A stretch of DNA of 56,108 bases from Mycobacterium alsense (GTDB lineage Bacteria; Actinomycetota; Actinomycetes; Mycobacteriales; Mycobacteriaceae). Shown here one piece after another: positions 6,016-14,771 of this stretch. The position numbers were made by a program, and so were the translations under genes. Below the pieces are notes generated by a model. That model searched no databases, was not told where the DNA came from, and saw nothing but the letters and a program-made list of their open reading frames with translations. The DNA is taken from assembly GCF_002086635.1 (NCBI RefSeq), contig NZ_MVHD01000036.1, positions 1 through 56,108 on the forward strand, written 5' to 3'. Numbering within the stretch: position 1 is the first letter of the stretch; each line of letters begins with the position of its first letter.

Positions 6016-7434
6016 GTGCCCATCGCCACCATCAACCCGGCTACCGGCGAGACGGTAAAAACCTTCACCCCGGCAACCGACGAAGAAGTCGACGCGGCCA
6101 TCGCCCGCGCATACGCCCGGTTCCAGGACTACCGCCATAACACCACCTTTGCCCAGCGCGCGGGGTGGGCAAACGCGACCGCGGACCTCTTGGAAAAGGA
6201 GGCCGACGAAACCGCCGCCCTGATGACCCTGGAGATGGGCAAGACGCTGGCCTCGGCGAAGGCCGAAGTACTCAAGTGCGCCAAGGGTTTTCGCTTCTAC
6301 GCCGACAACGCCGAGCGGCTGCTGGCCGACGAGCCGGCGGACGCGGCGAAGGTGGGCGCGACCAAGGCCTACACGCGGTATCAGCCGCTGGGGGTGGTGC
6401 TGGCGGTGATGCCGTGGAACTTCCCGCTGTGGCAGGCGGTGCGCTTCGCCGCGCCGGCGCTGATGGCCGGCAACGTCGGCATCCTCAAACACGCCTCCAA
6501 CGTGCCGCAATGCGCGCTGTATCTCGCCGACGTCATCGCCCGCGGCGGCTTCCCCGAGGGCTGCTTCCAGACGTTGCTGGTGGCCTCGAGCGCCGTGGAG
6601 ACCATCCTGCGCGACCCTCGGGTCGCCGCGGCCACCCTGACCGGCAGCGAACCGGCCGGCCAATCGGTGGCCGCCATCGCCGGCGACGAGATCAAACCCA
6701 CCGTGCTCGAACTCGGCGGCAGCGACCCGTTCATCGTGATGCCCTCGGCCAACCTCGACGAGGCCGTCAAGACCGCGGTCACCGCCCGCACCCAAAACAA
6801 CGGCCAGTCCTGCATCGCCGCCAAGCGCTTCATCGCCCACGCCGACATCTACGAACGGTTCGTCGACAAGTTCGTCGAGGCGGTGGCCGCGCTCAAGGTC
6901 GGCGACCCCACCGATCCCGACACCGACGTGGGCCCGCTGGCCACCGAGTCCGGCCGCGACGAGGTCGCCAAGCAGGTCGAAGACGCCGCCGCGGCCGGCG
7001 CGGTGATCCGCTGCGGTGGCCAGCGCCTCGACCGGCCCGGGTGGTATTACCCGCCCACGGTGGTCACCGACATCACCAAGGACATGGCCCTGTACTCCGA
7101 GGAGGTGTTCGGCCCGGTCGCCTCGGTCTACCGGGCCGGTGACATCGACGAGGCCATCGAGATCGCCAACGCCACCACCTTCGGGCTCGGCTCCAACGCC
7201 TGGACCAACGACGAGGCCGAACAACAGCGCTTCATCGACGACATCGAGGCCGGGCAGGTCTTCATCAACGGCATGACCGTGTCCCACCCCGAACTGCCCT
7301 TCGGCGGCGTCAAGCGCTCCGGCTACGGCCGCGAACTCGCCGGCCTGGGCATCCGCGAATTCTGCAACGCGAAAACCGTCTGGATCGGATCGGCCGACAC
7401 CGGCTCCTCCGCCGGCGGCAAGAAGGTCGAGTAG
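6016..7434 (+). CDS. gabD1: Succinate-semialdehyde dehydrogenase (NADP-dependent)
   Basis: A 472-aa aldehyde dehydrogenase superfamily enzyme, nearly collinear with M. tuberculosis GabD1 (Rv0234c) from its first residues (MPIATINPATGETVKTF). It has the cofactor segment VMPWNFPLWQAVRFAAPAL, the general-base Glu232 in ELGGSDPF and the catalytic Cys266 in NNGQSCIAAKRF. It oxidises succinate semialdehyde to succinate and can bypass the oxidative part of the TCA cycle. GTG 6016 follows GAAGGA. The C-terminal tail after TVWIG is a short Gly/Ser/Lys extension. It is divergent from the als gene. Confidence 0.92.
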   Translation: MPIATINPATGETVKTFTPATDEEVDAAIARAYARFQDYRHNTTFAQRAGWANATADLLEKEADETAALMTLEMGKTLASAKAEVLKCAKGFRFYADNAERLLADEPADAAKVGATKAYTRYQPLGVVLAVMPWNFPLWQAVRFAAPALMAGNVGILKHASNVPQCALYLADVIARGGFPEGCFQTLLVASSAVETILRDPRVAAATLTGSEPAGQSVAAIAGDEIKPTVLELGGSDPFIVMPSANLDEAVKTAVTARTQNNGQSCIAAKRFIAHADIYERFVDKFVEAVAALKVGDPTDPDTDVGPLATESGRDEVAKQVEDAAAAGAVIRCGGQRLDRPGWYYPPTVVTDITKDMALYSEEVFGPVASVYRAGDIDEAIEIANATTFGLGSNAWTNDEAEQQRFIDDIEAGQVFINGMTVSHPELPFGGVKRSGYGRELAGLGIREFCNAKTVWIGSADTGSSAGGKKVE

Positions 7435-7459
7435 CGGCGAATCAGCTAGGCGGAGCGCG

Positions 7460-8395
7460 CTAAACCGCGGCCAGCGCCTTCTCGTCCTCGTCGGCGAACG
7501 TGTCCTCCAGCTGCACGGGGGTGTAGTCGAGGTCGATCTCGGCGACCGGCCGCCCGCGCGCGCTGGAGATGGTGCCGAAGCGCCGCATCCCCTTGTCGGC
7601 GGCGTAGGCCATGAACTCCTCCGTCGAAAGACCGAAGGGCATCGGGTCGTAGAGGGCGAAGCCCTCTTCGATGAGGCGCAGCCCGAGCGGCATGAGCTCG
7701 TTCATGCGCGTTTCGAACACGTCCCAGTTGGCGTCGTCGGCGGCGACGTGGCGCCGGCAGGTGAACGTGCCCCACGCCATGTGGCGCCGCTCGTCGTCGC
7801 CGATGCGCTTCACCAGTTCCTGCATGCCGGGCAGGATGCCGCGTTCCACGCAGATCTTGTGCCAGCCGAAGTAGCCGGTCAGCGCCAACATGCCCTCCAC
7901 CATGTGGTTGTAGGTGACCGACGCCCGGACCTGGGCGGCCGGCGACGGATCGGTGTTCAGGGCGCCCAGGCAGGCCGGCAGCTCCTCGTAGAAGATCGTG
8001 CGGTAGGTGGGGATGTCGTCCAGATAGCAGTGCAGGTCGTCGGTGACGCCGACGGCGTCCAGCCACATCCGGAAGACCTGCACGTGCTTGGCCTCCTCGA
8101 ACGCGAATTGCGTCAGGTACATCTCGTCGCCCAGCCGGCCCTCGGCGCGCATCGCGGCCATGAACGGCTGGATGTCCTCGGCCACCGCCTCCTCCCCGGC
8201 GATGAACTCGGCGCACAGTCGGGTGGCGTAGTGGCGTTCGTCGTCGGTCAGCCGCTCCCAGTCGGCGCGGTCGCGGGAGAAGTCGATGTCGGCGGGATTC
8301 CAGAACTTCGCGTTGCCGCCGGCAAACAGCCGCAGCGGCAAGCTGTCCCAGTTGAGGCCGCCCTTGACCATGGACCCCGAACTCGTGCGTGTCAT
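7460..8395 (-). CDS. R2-like ligand-binding oxidase (R2lox), Mn/Fe
   Basis: A 311-aa ferritin-like protein orthologous to Rv0233 (annotated historically as nrdB). All metal ligands of the R2lox family are present at the usual positions: Glu68, Glu101, His104, Glu167, Glu202 and His205. The residues of the tyrosine-valine ether crosslink, Val71 and Tyr162, are also present. These features separate it from true ribonucleotide reductase R2. The family carries a heterodinuclear Mn/Fe site and a bound fatty-acid-like ligand; its physiological substrate is unknown. A strong AAGGAGG precedes the ATG. The gene lies 16 bp after the TetR gene and downstream of fadE4, so it probably shares their transcript. 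Confidence 0.93.
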   Translation of the reverse strand: MTRTSSGSMVKGGLNWDSLPLRLFAGGNAKFWNPADIDFSRDRADWERLTDDERHYATRLCAEFIAGEEAVAEDIQPFMAAMRAEGRLGDEMYLTQFAFEEAKHVQVFRMWLDAVGVTDDLHCYLDDIPTYRTIFYEELPACLGALNTDPSPAAQVRASVTYNHMVEGMLALTGYFGWHKICVERGILPGMQELVKRIGDDERRHMAWGTFTCRRHVAADDANWDVFETRMNELMPLGLRLIEEGFALYDPMPFGLSTEEFMAYAADKGMRRFGTISSARGRPVAEIDLDYTPVQLEDTFADEDEKALAAV

Positions 8396-8411
8396 GGTGA
8401 CCTCCTTCAGA

Positions 8412-9095
8412 TCATTTCGGGACTGGGGTGGGGTGAGGGTCGGCGGGTTGCGGCGCCTTCGCGAACGCCGCCTTCAGCGCCGCGACCAGCCTGCGCACGG
8501 CCAGCGCCGGCTGCTCCGGGGTGGGCTCGTCGAGCCCGAGGATCGGATCCAGGCCGCGCATGTACGGGGCCAGCGCCAGGTGCGGGAAGATCATCAGCAA
8601 CAGCGACAGCAACACGTCGGTGTCCGCGTCGGGGCGCAGGTCGCCGCGCGTTTGCGCGGCGTGCACCAGCGGCCGCAGCACCTCGAGGTAGTGGCGGTGG
8701 ATGACGTTGCGCACGCTGACGCGGGCCTCGGTGTCGACCTCGAGGGTCGCCGCGGCGTGCAGCGCGCGCTCGTGCGGGTGTTCGGCGTAATAGGCCACCC
8801 AGCCGTCGAGCAGGTCGGTGAGGTGGTCGAAGAACGGGCGGGTCGGGTCGAGCCTGATGATCAGGTCCTCCATGTAGGCGCGCACCCGCTGGCTGCCGAT
8901 GTCGGCGATGAAGGCGTACAAGTCCCGCTTGTCCGCGAAGTACTGGAAGAGGCTGCCCTTGGCGACCCCGGCCCGCCGCGCGATGACGTTCAGGCTGCCG
9001 CCCGAAAACCCGTGCGCGCCGAACTCGGCTTCCGCGGCCTCGATCACCGCCGCGCGGCGCGCGGGGTCCACGCGCGCCCACGTCACTGTCGGCAT
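8412..9095 (-). CDS. TetR-family regulator (Rv0232-like)
   Basis: A 227-aa protein with an N-terminal helix-turn-helix (residues about 13-60; SLNVIARRAGVAKGSLFQYF), a canonical TetR DNA-binding domain, and an all-helical ligand domain. An AGGAGG lies 5 nt upstream of the ATG. It sits between fadE4 (upstream) and R2lox (downstream), all on the minus strand. A perfect 7-1-7 palindrome 21 bp before its start codon is a likely self-operator, so it probably controls itself and R2lox, perhaps in response to an acyl-CoA or lipid. Confidence 0.85.
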   Translation of the reverse strand: MPTVTWARVDPARRAAVIEAAEAEFGAHGFSGGSLNVIARRAGVAKGSLFQYFADKRDLYAFIADIGSQRVRAYMEDLIIRLDPTRPFFDHLTDLLDGWVAYYAEHPHERALHAAATLEVDTEARVSVRNVIHRHYLEVLRPLVHAAQTRGDLRPDADTDVLLSLLLMIFPHLALAPYMRGLDPILGLDEPTPEQPALAVRRLVAALKAAFAKAPQPADPHPTPVPK

Positions 9096-9115
9096 GGCGG
9101 CCTCCTCACCGGTCG

Positions 9116-9130
9116 ATGACCACTGGTCAT
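9116..9130. promoter_or_regulatory. Candidate TetR operator
   Basis: ATGACCA-C-TGGTCAT is a perfect 15-bp palindrome in the 89-bp gap between fadE4 and the TetR gene. Its size and position fit an autoregulatory TetR site. The regulator's identity is inferred from adjacency. Confidence 0.6.
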
Positions 9131-9184
9131 TCTACGGTGACCTGCGTCACAGTCAAGAGTGCTCGCACGGCACCGCCACCGCAA

Positions 9185-10900
9185 TCACGGGCGCATCCGG
9201 TACGCGCCGTTGAGCGGCAGGACGTGCTCCTTCCAGACCTGGTCGTAGCGCGCCGGGTCGTGGGCCGGGCGCCGGATCATCCGCATCGCCAGCCGGGCCT
9301 GTTCGTCCGTCGTGGCGGGCTTGTCGGCGAGTTCCACGGCGTAGCCGTTGAAGTCGCGCACCAGCACGGCGAAGATCTGGTCGATCAGCGCGTCGGACAA
9401 TCCGGCCCCGCCCGAAATCCCGGCCTCCTCGAGGATCAGCTGCGCATAGGGCACCGTCGCGAACAGCTGACCCACGGCGAAGGCGAAGTCGATGTCCTTC
9501 TGCTGCAACGCATCCGGAGTGGCGCTGGCGAGCATCTCGGTGAGCACATCGATCTGCTCGCGCAGCAGCGCGACGTTCGGCAGGTGAGCGAAGCCCTCGA
9601 ACGGCGCCCGCCAGTCGGAAAACCGCACCCGGCCCAGCCCCCCGGTGGGTCCCTGGGCGAACAGGAACGTGTCGTCGGCGGCGTCGTCGCGGCGGCCTAT
9701 CGCGGGCAGCTCGGTGCTCGGCGCGAACAGGAAGTTGGGCATGAACTTGCCCAGCAGCCCGATGTTGATGTGCACGGTGCCCTCCAACCGGGGCAGCAGG
9801 CCGATCTCGCGGGTGACGGCCTCGAAGAAGGTGTCCTTCTCGACGCCCTTGGCGGCGATGACATCCCACAGCGCGGTGACGACGCGCTCGCCCTCGCTGG
9901 TGATCTTCGCCTTGGTGAGCGGGCTGTACAGCAGGTAGCGGCGGTCGGCCGCCGACGCGCTGCGCATGTAGTCGCAGGCGCGGGTGGCGACCAGCTTCAT
10001 CGCGATCAGCCGCGCACAGGCGTCGGTGAGCAGCCGTCGCACGTGCGAGAAATCGGTGACCAGCGTCCCGTACAGGGACCGGTTGGCCGCGTGCGTGACC
10101 GCCTCGTACATGGCGTGGGTGCACATGCCGATGGCGCCCCAGCCCAGGTTGTACTTGCAGACGTTGACGGTGTTGAGGGCGGCGTGGAACGCGCCGGGCC
10201 CGCGGTGCAGCAGGTCGGCCTCGGTGACCGGGTAGTCCCGCAACGCGTAGTTGGCGACGAAGTTCTGCGAGTTCACCACGTTCTTGATCAGCTCGTAGCG
10301 GTCGTGGCGGGAGTCTGCGGCGAAGAACACGTACTCCGGGTCTTTTGAAGAGCCGGCGATCTTGCCGAACGTCGAGACCATCCGGGCCACGTTGGCGTTG
10401 CCGATGTAGTACTTCTCGCCGTTGGCGACCCAGCCTTGCTCCGAAGGCGTGAGGATCATGTCGGTCTGGTAGACGTCGGCGCCGTGCGTCTGCTCGGAGA
10501 GCCCGAACGCGAACACCTCGCCGCCCTCCAGCTGCGCTGCGGCCTTGCGCTTGGCGTCGGAGTTGTCGCTCATCCAGATCGGGCCCAGGCCCAGGGCGGT
10601 GACCTGGAACGGGTACCAGTAGCTCAGCCCGTAGAAGCCCACGATCTCGGCGAACTCGCTGATCCGGTAGGTGTCCCAGCGGCAGTCGCCCGCACCGTAT
10701 TCCGACGGCGTCAGCAGCGAGGCGAAGATGCGCTCGCGCCCGACGTGGTCGAGGAAGTCGGAATACCAGACCCGGTTGTGGTCGTCGGCCTTCAGCCGGC
10801 CCTTGCCCCGGGACTCGAAGAAGTCCACCGTCGCGGCCATGATCTCCCCCGAGCGACGATCCGGGTAGCGCCGCTGCAGCCGGTGGGGATTGAGCAACAT
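9185..10900 (-). CDS. fadE4: Acyl-CoA dehydrogenase FadE4
   Basis: A 571-aa acyl-CoA dehydrogenase of the long form, orthologous to Rv0231. Its N-terminus is MLLNPHRLQRRYPD, with FGLSEQTHGADVYQTD in the flavin/substrate middle domain, and a C-terminal helical extension beyond the usual 380-residue fold. It should catalyse alpha-beta desaturation of an acyl-CoA, with unknown chain preference. TAGCGT lies 7 nt before the ATG, predicting leaderless translation. It is divergent from php with 93 bp between start codons, followed on the same strand by the TetR and R2lox genes. Confidence 0.9.
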   Translation of the reverse strand: MLLNPHRLQRRYPDRRSGEIMAATVDFFESRGKGRLKADDHNRVWYSDFLDHVGRERIFASLLTPSEYGAGDCRWDTYRISEFAEIVGFYGLSYWYPFQVTALGLGPIWMSDNSDAKRKAAAQLEGGEVFAFGLSEQTHGADVYQTDMILTPSEQGWVANGEKYYIGNANVARMVSTFGKIAGSSKDPEYVFFAADSRHDRYELIKNVVNSQNFVANYALRDYPVTEADLLHRGPGAFHAALNTVNVCKYNLGWGAIGMCTHAMYEAVTHAANRSLYGTLVTDFSHVRRLLTDACARLIAMKLVATRACDYMRSASAADRRYLLYSPLTKAKITSEGERVVTALWDVIAAKGVEKDTFFEAVTREIGLLPRLEGTVHINIGLLGKFMPNFLFAPSTELPAIGRRDDAADDTFLFAQGPTGGLGRVRFSDWRAPFEGFAHLPNVALLREQIDVLTEMLASATPDALQQKDIDFAFAVGQLFATVPYAQLILEEAGISGGAGLSDALIDQIFAVLVRDFNGYAVELADKPATTDEQARLAMRMIRRPAHDPARYDQVWKEHVLPLNGAYRMRP

Positions 10901-10907
10901 GGCGGTG

Positions 10908-10913
10908 ACGCTA
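10908..10913 (-). promoter_or_regulatory. Predicted leaderless -10 hexamer for fadE4
   Basis: TAGCGT followed by 7 nt and ATG 10900 on the minus strand; no Shine-Dalgarno is present. Confidence 0.5.
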
Positions 10914-10980
10914 CTGCAGTGGCGGCGCGGTCGGGACCCACCGGACAAATCGCCTCTGTCGGTCGGGCACCGAATCGACC

Positions 10981-10986
10981 TAGCAT
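10981..10986 (+). promoter_or_regulatory. Predicted leaderless -10 hexamer for php
   Basis: TAGCAT followed by 7 nt and GTG 10994. Together with the fadE4 element this makes the intergenic region a divergent pair of leaderless promoters. Confidence 0.5.
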
Positions 10987-10993
10987 CGGACGC

Positions 10994-11974
10994 GTGTCAG
11001 AACTCAATACCGCACGCGGGCCCATCGATACCGCCGACCTCGGCGTGACGCTCATGCACGAGCACGTGTTCATCATGACCACCGAGATCGCGCTGAACTA
11101 TCCCGAAGCGTGGGGCGACGAGGAGCGGCGGGTGGCCGACGCCATCAACCGGCTCAACGAACTCAAGTCGCGCGGGGTGGACACGATCGTCGACCTCACC
11201 GTGATCGGGCTGGGCCGCTACATCCCGCGCATCGCGCGCGTCGCCGCGGCCACCGGGCTGAATATTGTTGTGGCGACCGGGCTCTACACCTACAACGACG
11301 TTCCTTTCCGGTTCCACTACGAAGGCCCCGGCGGGCTGCTGGACGGCCCCGAGATCATGACCGAGATGTTCGTCCGCGACATCGAGCAGGGCATCGCCGA
11401 CACCGGCATCAAGGCCGGCATCCTCAAGTGCGCCACCGACGAACCCGGCATCACCCCCGGGGTCGAGCGGGTGCTGCGCGCCGTCGCCCAGGCGCACAAG
11501 CGCACCGGCGTCCCGATCTCCACCCACACCCACGCGGGGCTGCGGCGCGGGCTGGAACAGCAGCGCATCTTCGAAGAGGAGGGCGTCGACCTCGGCCGCG
11601 TGATCATCGGGCATTCCGGCGATTCCACCGACGTCGGCTACCTCGAGGAGCTGATCTCCGCCGGCTCCTACCTGGGCATGGACCGCTTCGGCATCGACGT
11701 GATCCTGCCGTTCGAGGAGCGGGTCGGCATCGTGGCGACGATGTGCGAGCGCGGCCACGCCGACAAGATGGTGCTCTCCCACGACGCCAACTGCTACTTC
11801 GACGCGCTCCCCGAGGATCTGCTGCCGCAGATGGCGCCGAACTGGCATTACCTGCACATCCACAACGACGTGATCCCCGCCCTCAAGCAGCGCGGCGTCA
11901 CCGACGAGCAGCTGCGCGCCATGCTGGTCGACAACCCGCGGCGCATCTTCGAGCGTCAGGGTGCATATGAGTGA
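10994..11974 (+). CDS. php: Phosphotriesterase-like lactonase (Php/PPH)
   Basis: A 326-aa amidohydrolase-superfamily enzyme orthologous to Rv0230c and of the same length. Metal-site elements in order are LMHEHVF (His-x-His), the bridging Lys in AGILKCATDE, His in STHTHAG, His in VIIGHSGD, and Asp in LSHDANC. These phosphotriesterase-like lactonases hydrolyse acyl-homoserine or oxo-lactones with a binuclear metal site and have weak organophosphate activity. The GTG start matches the ortholog and lies 7 nt after a TAGCAT hexamer. The 3' end overlaps the start of the acyl-CoA ligase by 8 bp. Confidence 0.92.
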   Translation: MSELNTARGPIDTADLGVTLMHEHVFIMTTEIALNYPEAWGDEERRVADAINRLNELKSRGVDTIVDLTVIGLGRYIPRIARVAAATGLNIVVATGLYTYNDVPFRFHYEGPGGLLDGPEIMTEMFVRDIEQGIADTGIKAGILKCATDEPGITPGVERVLRAVAQAHKRTGVPISTHTHAGLRRGLEQQRIFEEEGVDLGRVIIGHSGDSTDVGYLEELISAGSYLGMDRFGIDVILPFEERVGIVATMCERGHADKMVLSHDANCYFDALPEDLLPQMAPNWHYLHIHNDVIPALKQRGVTDEQLRAMLVDNPRRIFERQGAYE

Positions 11975-13448
11975 GCCGGTCCCGCCGATCGGCACCCAGG
12001 TTTCCCGGCTTGCCCGGCTCGCCCCCGACGAGCCCGCCGTGAGCTGCGACGGGCTGACGCTCACCCGCGCCGAACTCGACGCCTCGACGAACCGGCTGGC
12101 CCGCGCCTACGCCGAGCGCGGCGTCGGGGTCGGCGACTACGTCACCATGGTGCTGCCGAACTCCGTCGAGTGGATCCAGGCCGCGGTGGCGTGCTGGAAG
12201 CTGGGCGCGGTGCCGCAGCCGCTGTCCGCGCGGTTGCCGGACGCGGAGTTGCAGGGGCTGCTGGACCTGCGGCCACCCGCGCTGCTGGTGGGCCGCGAGC
12301 ATCGCGAATTGCCAAGTGTGCCAGCGGGTTTCGTTCCCGACCCGGCGCTGCCGGACGCCGCGCTGCCCGAGGCGGTCTCGCCGGTGTGGAAGGCGATGGG
12401 CTCCGGCGGCAGCACCGGGCGGCCCAAGCTCATCGAGTCCGGCGGCGACAGCCGGATACCGGCCGCCATCGGCTACCCGCTGGGCGCGCAGGAGGGCGAC
12501 ACCACGCTGGTGTCGGTGCCGCTGAGCCACAACACCGGCTTCACCACCGCGACGATCGCGCTGCTGATGCGCCACCACCTGGTGCTGATGAGCCGCTTCG
12601 ACCCGCACCATTTCCTGCGGCTGATCACCGATCACCGGGTGACGTTTTTGACGACGGTGCCGACGATCATGCAGCGGACGCTGCCGGTCTATCACGCGAA
12701 CCCGGGGGCCTACGACCTGTCGTCCCTGCGCCGGTTCTGGCACCTCGGGGCGCCGTGCCCACCATCCGTCAAGCAGGCCTGGATCGACCTGCTGGGCCCG
12801 GAGAAGGTGTGGGAACTCTACGGCGGCACCGAATTACAGGCGCTGACGTTCATCTCCGGCGACCAGTGGCTGACGCACCGCGGCTCGGTCGGCGTCGTGG
12901 TCGCCGGCGAGATGAAGGTGCTCGACGACGACGGCAATCCCTGCCCGCCCGGGGTGGTCGGCGAGATCTACATGCGCCCCGCCCCCGGCAGCCCGCCGAC
13001 CTACCGCTACGTCGGGGTCACCGCGAAGAGCCGCGACGGCTGGGACTCGCTGGGCGACCTCGGCCATTTCGACGAAGACGGGTTCCTGTACCTGTCGGAC
13101 CGCCGGGTCGACATGTTCACCGTCGGGGGCCGCAACGTCTACCCCGCCGAGATCGAGAACGCGCTGTCGGCGCACCCGGAGGTGATGTCCTGCCTGGTCG
13201 TCGGGGTCCCCGATCCCAACGCCGGGGACCTGGGCCAGGTACCGTACGCCCTGGTGCACACCGCCGACGGGTCGACGCTGGACGCCGAGGACGTGAAAGC
13301 CTTTCTGCGCGAACGCATCTCGGGCTACAAGGTGCCGCACATCGTCGAATTCGTCGACGCCCCGTTGCGGGACGACGCCGGCAAGGCGCGTCGATCCGCG
13401 GTGCGCGCCGACGTCATGGCGCGATTGCCTCCGCCTCAGCGTCGATGA
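11967..13448 (+). CDS. Acyl-CoA/bile-acid-type CoA ligase (ANL family)
   Basis: A 493-aa adenylate-forming enzyme. The ATP loop is GSGGSTGRPKLIESGG, followed by a YGGTE motif, the D-x-G turn (SLGDLGHFDEDGFLYL) and the C-terminal GYKVPHIVEF with a Lys near the end (DDAGKARR). Overall it resembles bile-acid/steroid-side-chain CoA ligases more than long-chain FadDs. It activates a carboxylic acid to its CoA thioester. It is translationally coupled to php, which suggests the lactonase may supply or share its substrate. The 3' end overlaps the convergent tmaT gene by 35 bp. Confidence 0.82.
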   Translation: MSEPVPPIGTQVSRLARLAPDEPAVSCDGLTLTRAELDASTNRLARAYAERGVGVGDYVTMVLPNSVEWIQAAVACWKLGAVPQPLSARLPDAELQGLLDLRPPALLVGREHRELPSVPAGFVPDPALPDAALPEAVSPVWKAMGSGGSTGRPKLIESGGDSRIPAAIGYPLGAQEGDTTLVSVPLSHNTGFTTATIALLMRHHLVLMSRFDPHHFLRLITDHRVTFLTTVPTIMQRTLPVYHANPGAYDLSSLRRFWHLGAPCPPSVKQAWIDLLGPEKVWELYGGTELQALTFISGDQWLTHRGSVGVVVAGEMKVLDDDGNPCPPGVVGEIYMRPAPGSPPTYRYVGVTAKSRDGWDSLGDLGHFDEDGFLYLSDRRVDMFTVGGRNVYPAEIENALSAHPEVMSCLVVGVPDPNAGDLGQVPYALVHTADGSTLDAEDVKAFLRERISGYKVPHIVEFVDAPLRDDAGKARRSAVRADVMARLPPPQRR

Positions 13449-14592
13449 CCCGTCGTTCCTCGGCCGGCTCGCGGCGTTTCTCCCAGCGGCGCAGCGCCTC
13501 CCGGCAGGGCGCCTCGACCAGGCCGTAGCTGACCGCGGCGATCGCCCAGCCGAAGATCAGCGTGGACACCAACACCATCGGCATCCGGCCGGTGAACGGG
13601 AACGTCCCGAGCACCGGGAACACCATCGCCAGCGCGGCCAGGTGCCACACGAACAGGCCGTAGGACCACCGCCCCAGCGTCACCATGACGGCGCTGCCCA
13701 GCACGCGGTGGGGCGTGTCGGGCCGGTCCAGCACGAGGGGGGCGACCAACGCGAACGCCACCAGCGAGCCCGCCGCCGTCTTCACCGCGAACTGCGCGGC
13801 GGTGCCGGGCACCAGGCCCTCCGGACCGGCCAGCGGCGACGCCGCCACCAGGTAGGCCGCCACCGCCACCGCGGCCATCACCACCCGGTGGCGTGCCAGC
13901 CGGTGCGGCAGGCCCACCCCGCCGTGCACCCACTCGGCGAGCAGCATCCCCGCGGCGAACCAGGAGAAGAACGCGGGCGGCCAGTTCAGGGGGTTGGTCC
14001 CCGAGCCGGTGTCCAGCGGCGCCCAGCCCCACGCCCAGCTCAGCGCCGCCAGCGCGGCGATCGCCGGCACCCGGGCGCCGACCGGCAGGCGCCGGGCCAG
14101 CAGCGCCATCACCGGCAGCGCCAGATAGAAGGTGACCTCGACGGACAGGCTCCACATCTGGGTCAGGCCGCCGGTCAGGGTGAGCGGCACGTAGATCTGG
14201 GTGAGCGTCAGGTTGGCCAGCCACACGGTGGGGCTGGCGTGATCCGCGTCGGGCAGCAGGGTCAGGATCACCACGACCGCCACCACGTAGGCGGGCATGA
14301 TGCGGACCACCCGCGAGCGCAGGTAGTGGCCGGTGCGCGGGCCGCGGAAACCGTCGGGTCCCAATCCCCTTGCGGCGGCGGCGTGCCCGCGCCACAGCAA
14401 AAACCCCGACAGCGCGAAGAACACCGCCACGGCGAGGTCGAAGCGGCCGAACAGCCGGCCGGCGGCGCCGCCGGAGTGGCCGGTCTGGAAGGCGACGTGG
14501 GTGACCACGACGCCCATGGCCGCGCATGCGCGCATGCCCTCCACGGCGGGCAGGAAGCTGCGGATCCCGCCCACGCGCTGCCCATCGGTCAC
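13414..14592 (-). CDS. tmaT: Trehalose monomycolate acetyltransferase TmaT
   Basis: About 392 aa, a membrane acyltransferase-3 family protein orthologous to Rv0228. It has roughly ten hydrophobic segments, starting with FLPAVEGMRACAAMGVVVTH, which carries the family's N-terminal Glu-Gly-x-Arg and His. The C-terminal tail is charged. In corynebacteria the homolog (NCgl2759) acetylates TMM before export by MmpL-type transporters. Neighbouring pgfA and mmpL3, about 39 kb away in the same window, belong to the same pathway. The start GTG 14592 (MTDGQRVGGIRSF) is preferred because upstream in-frame sequence lacks conservation features; the open frame extends to 14754. Confidence 0.8.
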   Translation of the reverse strand: MTDGQRVGGIRSFLPAVEGMRACAAMGVVVTHVAFQTGHSGGAAGRLFGRFDLAVAVFFALSGFLLWRGHAAAARGLGPDGFRGPRTGHYLRSRVVRIMPAYVVAVVVILTLLPDADHASPTVWLANLTLTQIYVPLTLTGGLTQMWSLSVEVTFYLALPVMALLARRLPVGARVPAIAALAALSWAWGWAPLDTGSGTNPLNWPPAFFSWFAAGMLLAEWVHGGVGLPHRLARHRVVMAAVAVAAYLVAASPLAGPEGLVPGTAAQFAVKTAAGSLVAFALVAPLVLDRPDTPHRVLGSAVMVTLGRWSYGLFVWHLAALAMVFPVLGTFPFTGRMPMVLVSTLIFGWAIAAVSYGLVEAPCREALRRWEKRREPAEERRVIDAEAEAIAP

Positions 14593-14771
14593 GTTCAACA
14601 GTGTGCCTGTCGTGTGGTAGCGGGCGGATCGGGTATCCGCCGCGGGGGCGATCGCTTCGCCGGGTTGGTAAGCCGGGGCCTTAAATTCTGCTGTTAGGGT
14701 CGAACGGGCTTGCCACGCTGCTTGGTCAGGTCGAAGCGGCCACGAGGGATCCACGAGGAGGGCACAGCCAC

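Noticed and set aside
4233..6101. A 622-codon frame opposite and overlapping the acetolactate synthase
   Set aside because: Same strand but a different frame from the ThDP enzyme; Arg-rich with no family features.
14600..14771. A promoter for pgfA built on TTGGTA and TAGGGT near 14665-14700
   Set aside because: The spacing between hexamers (24 bp) is wrong and no alternative pair fits, so no element is called.
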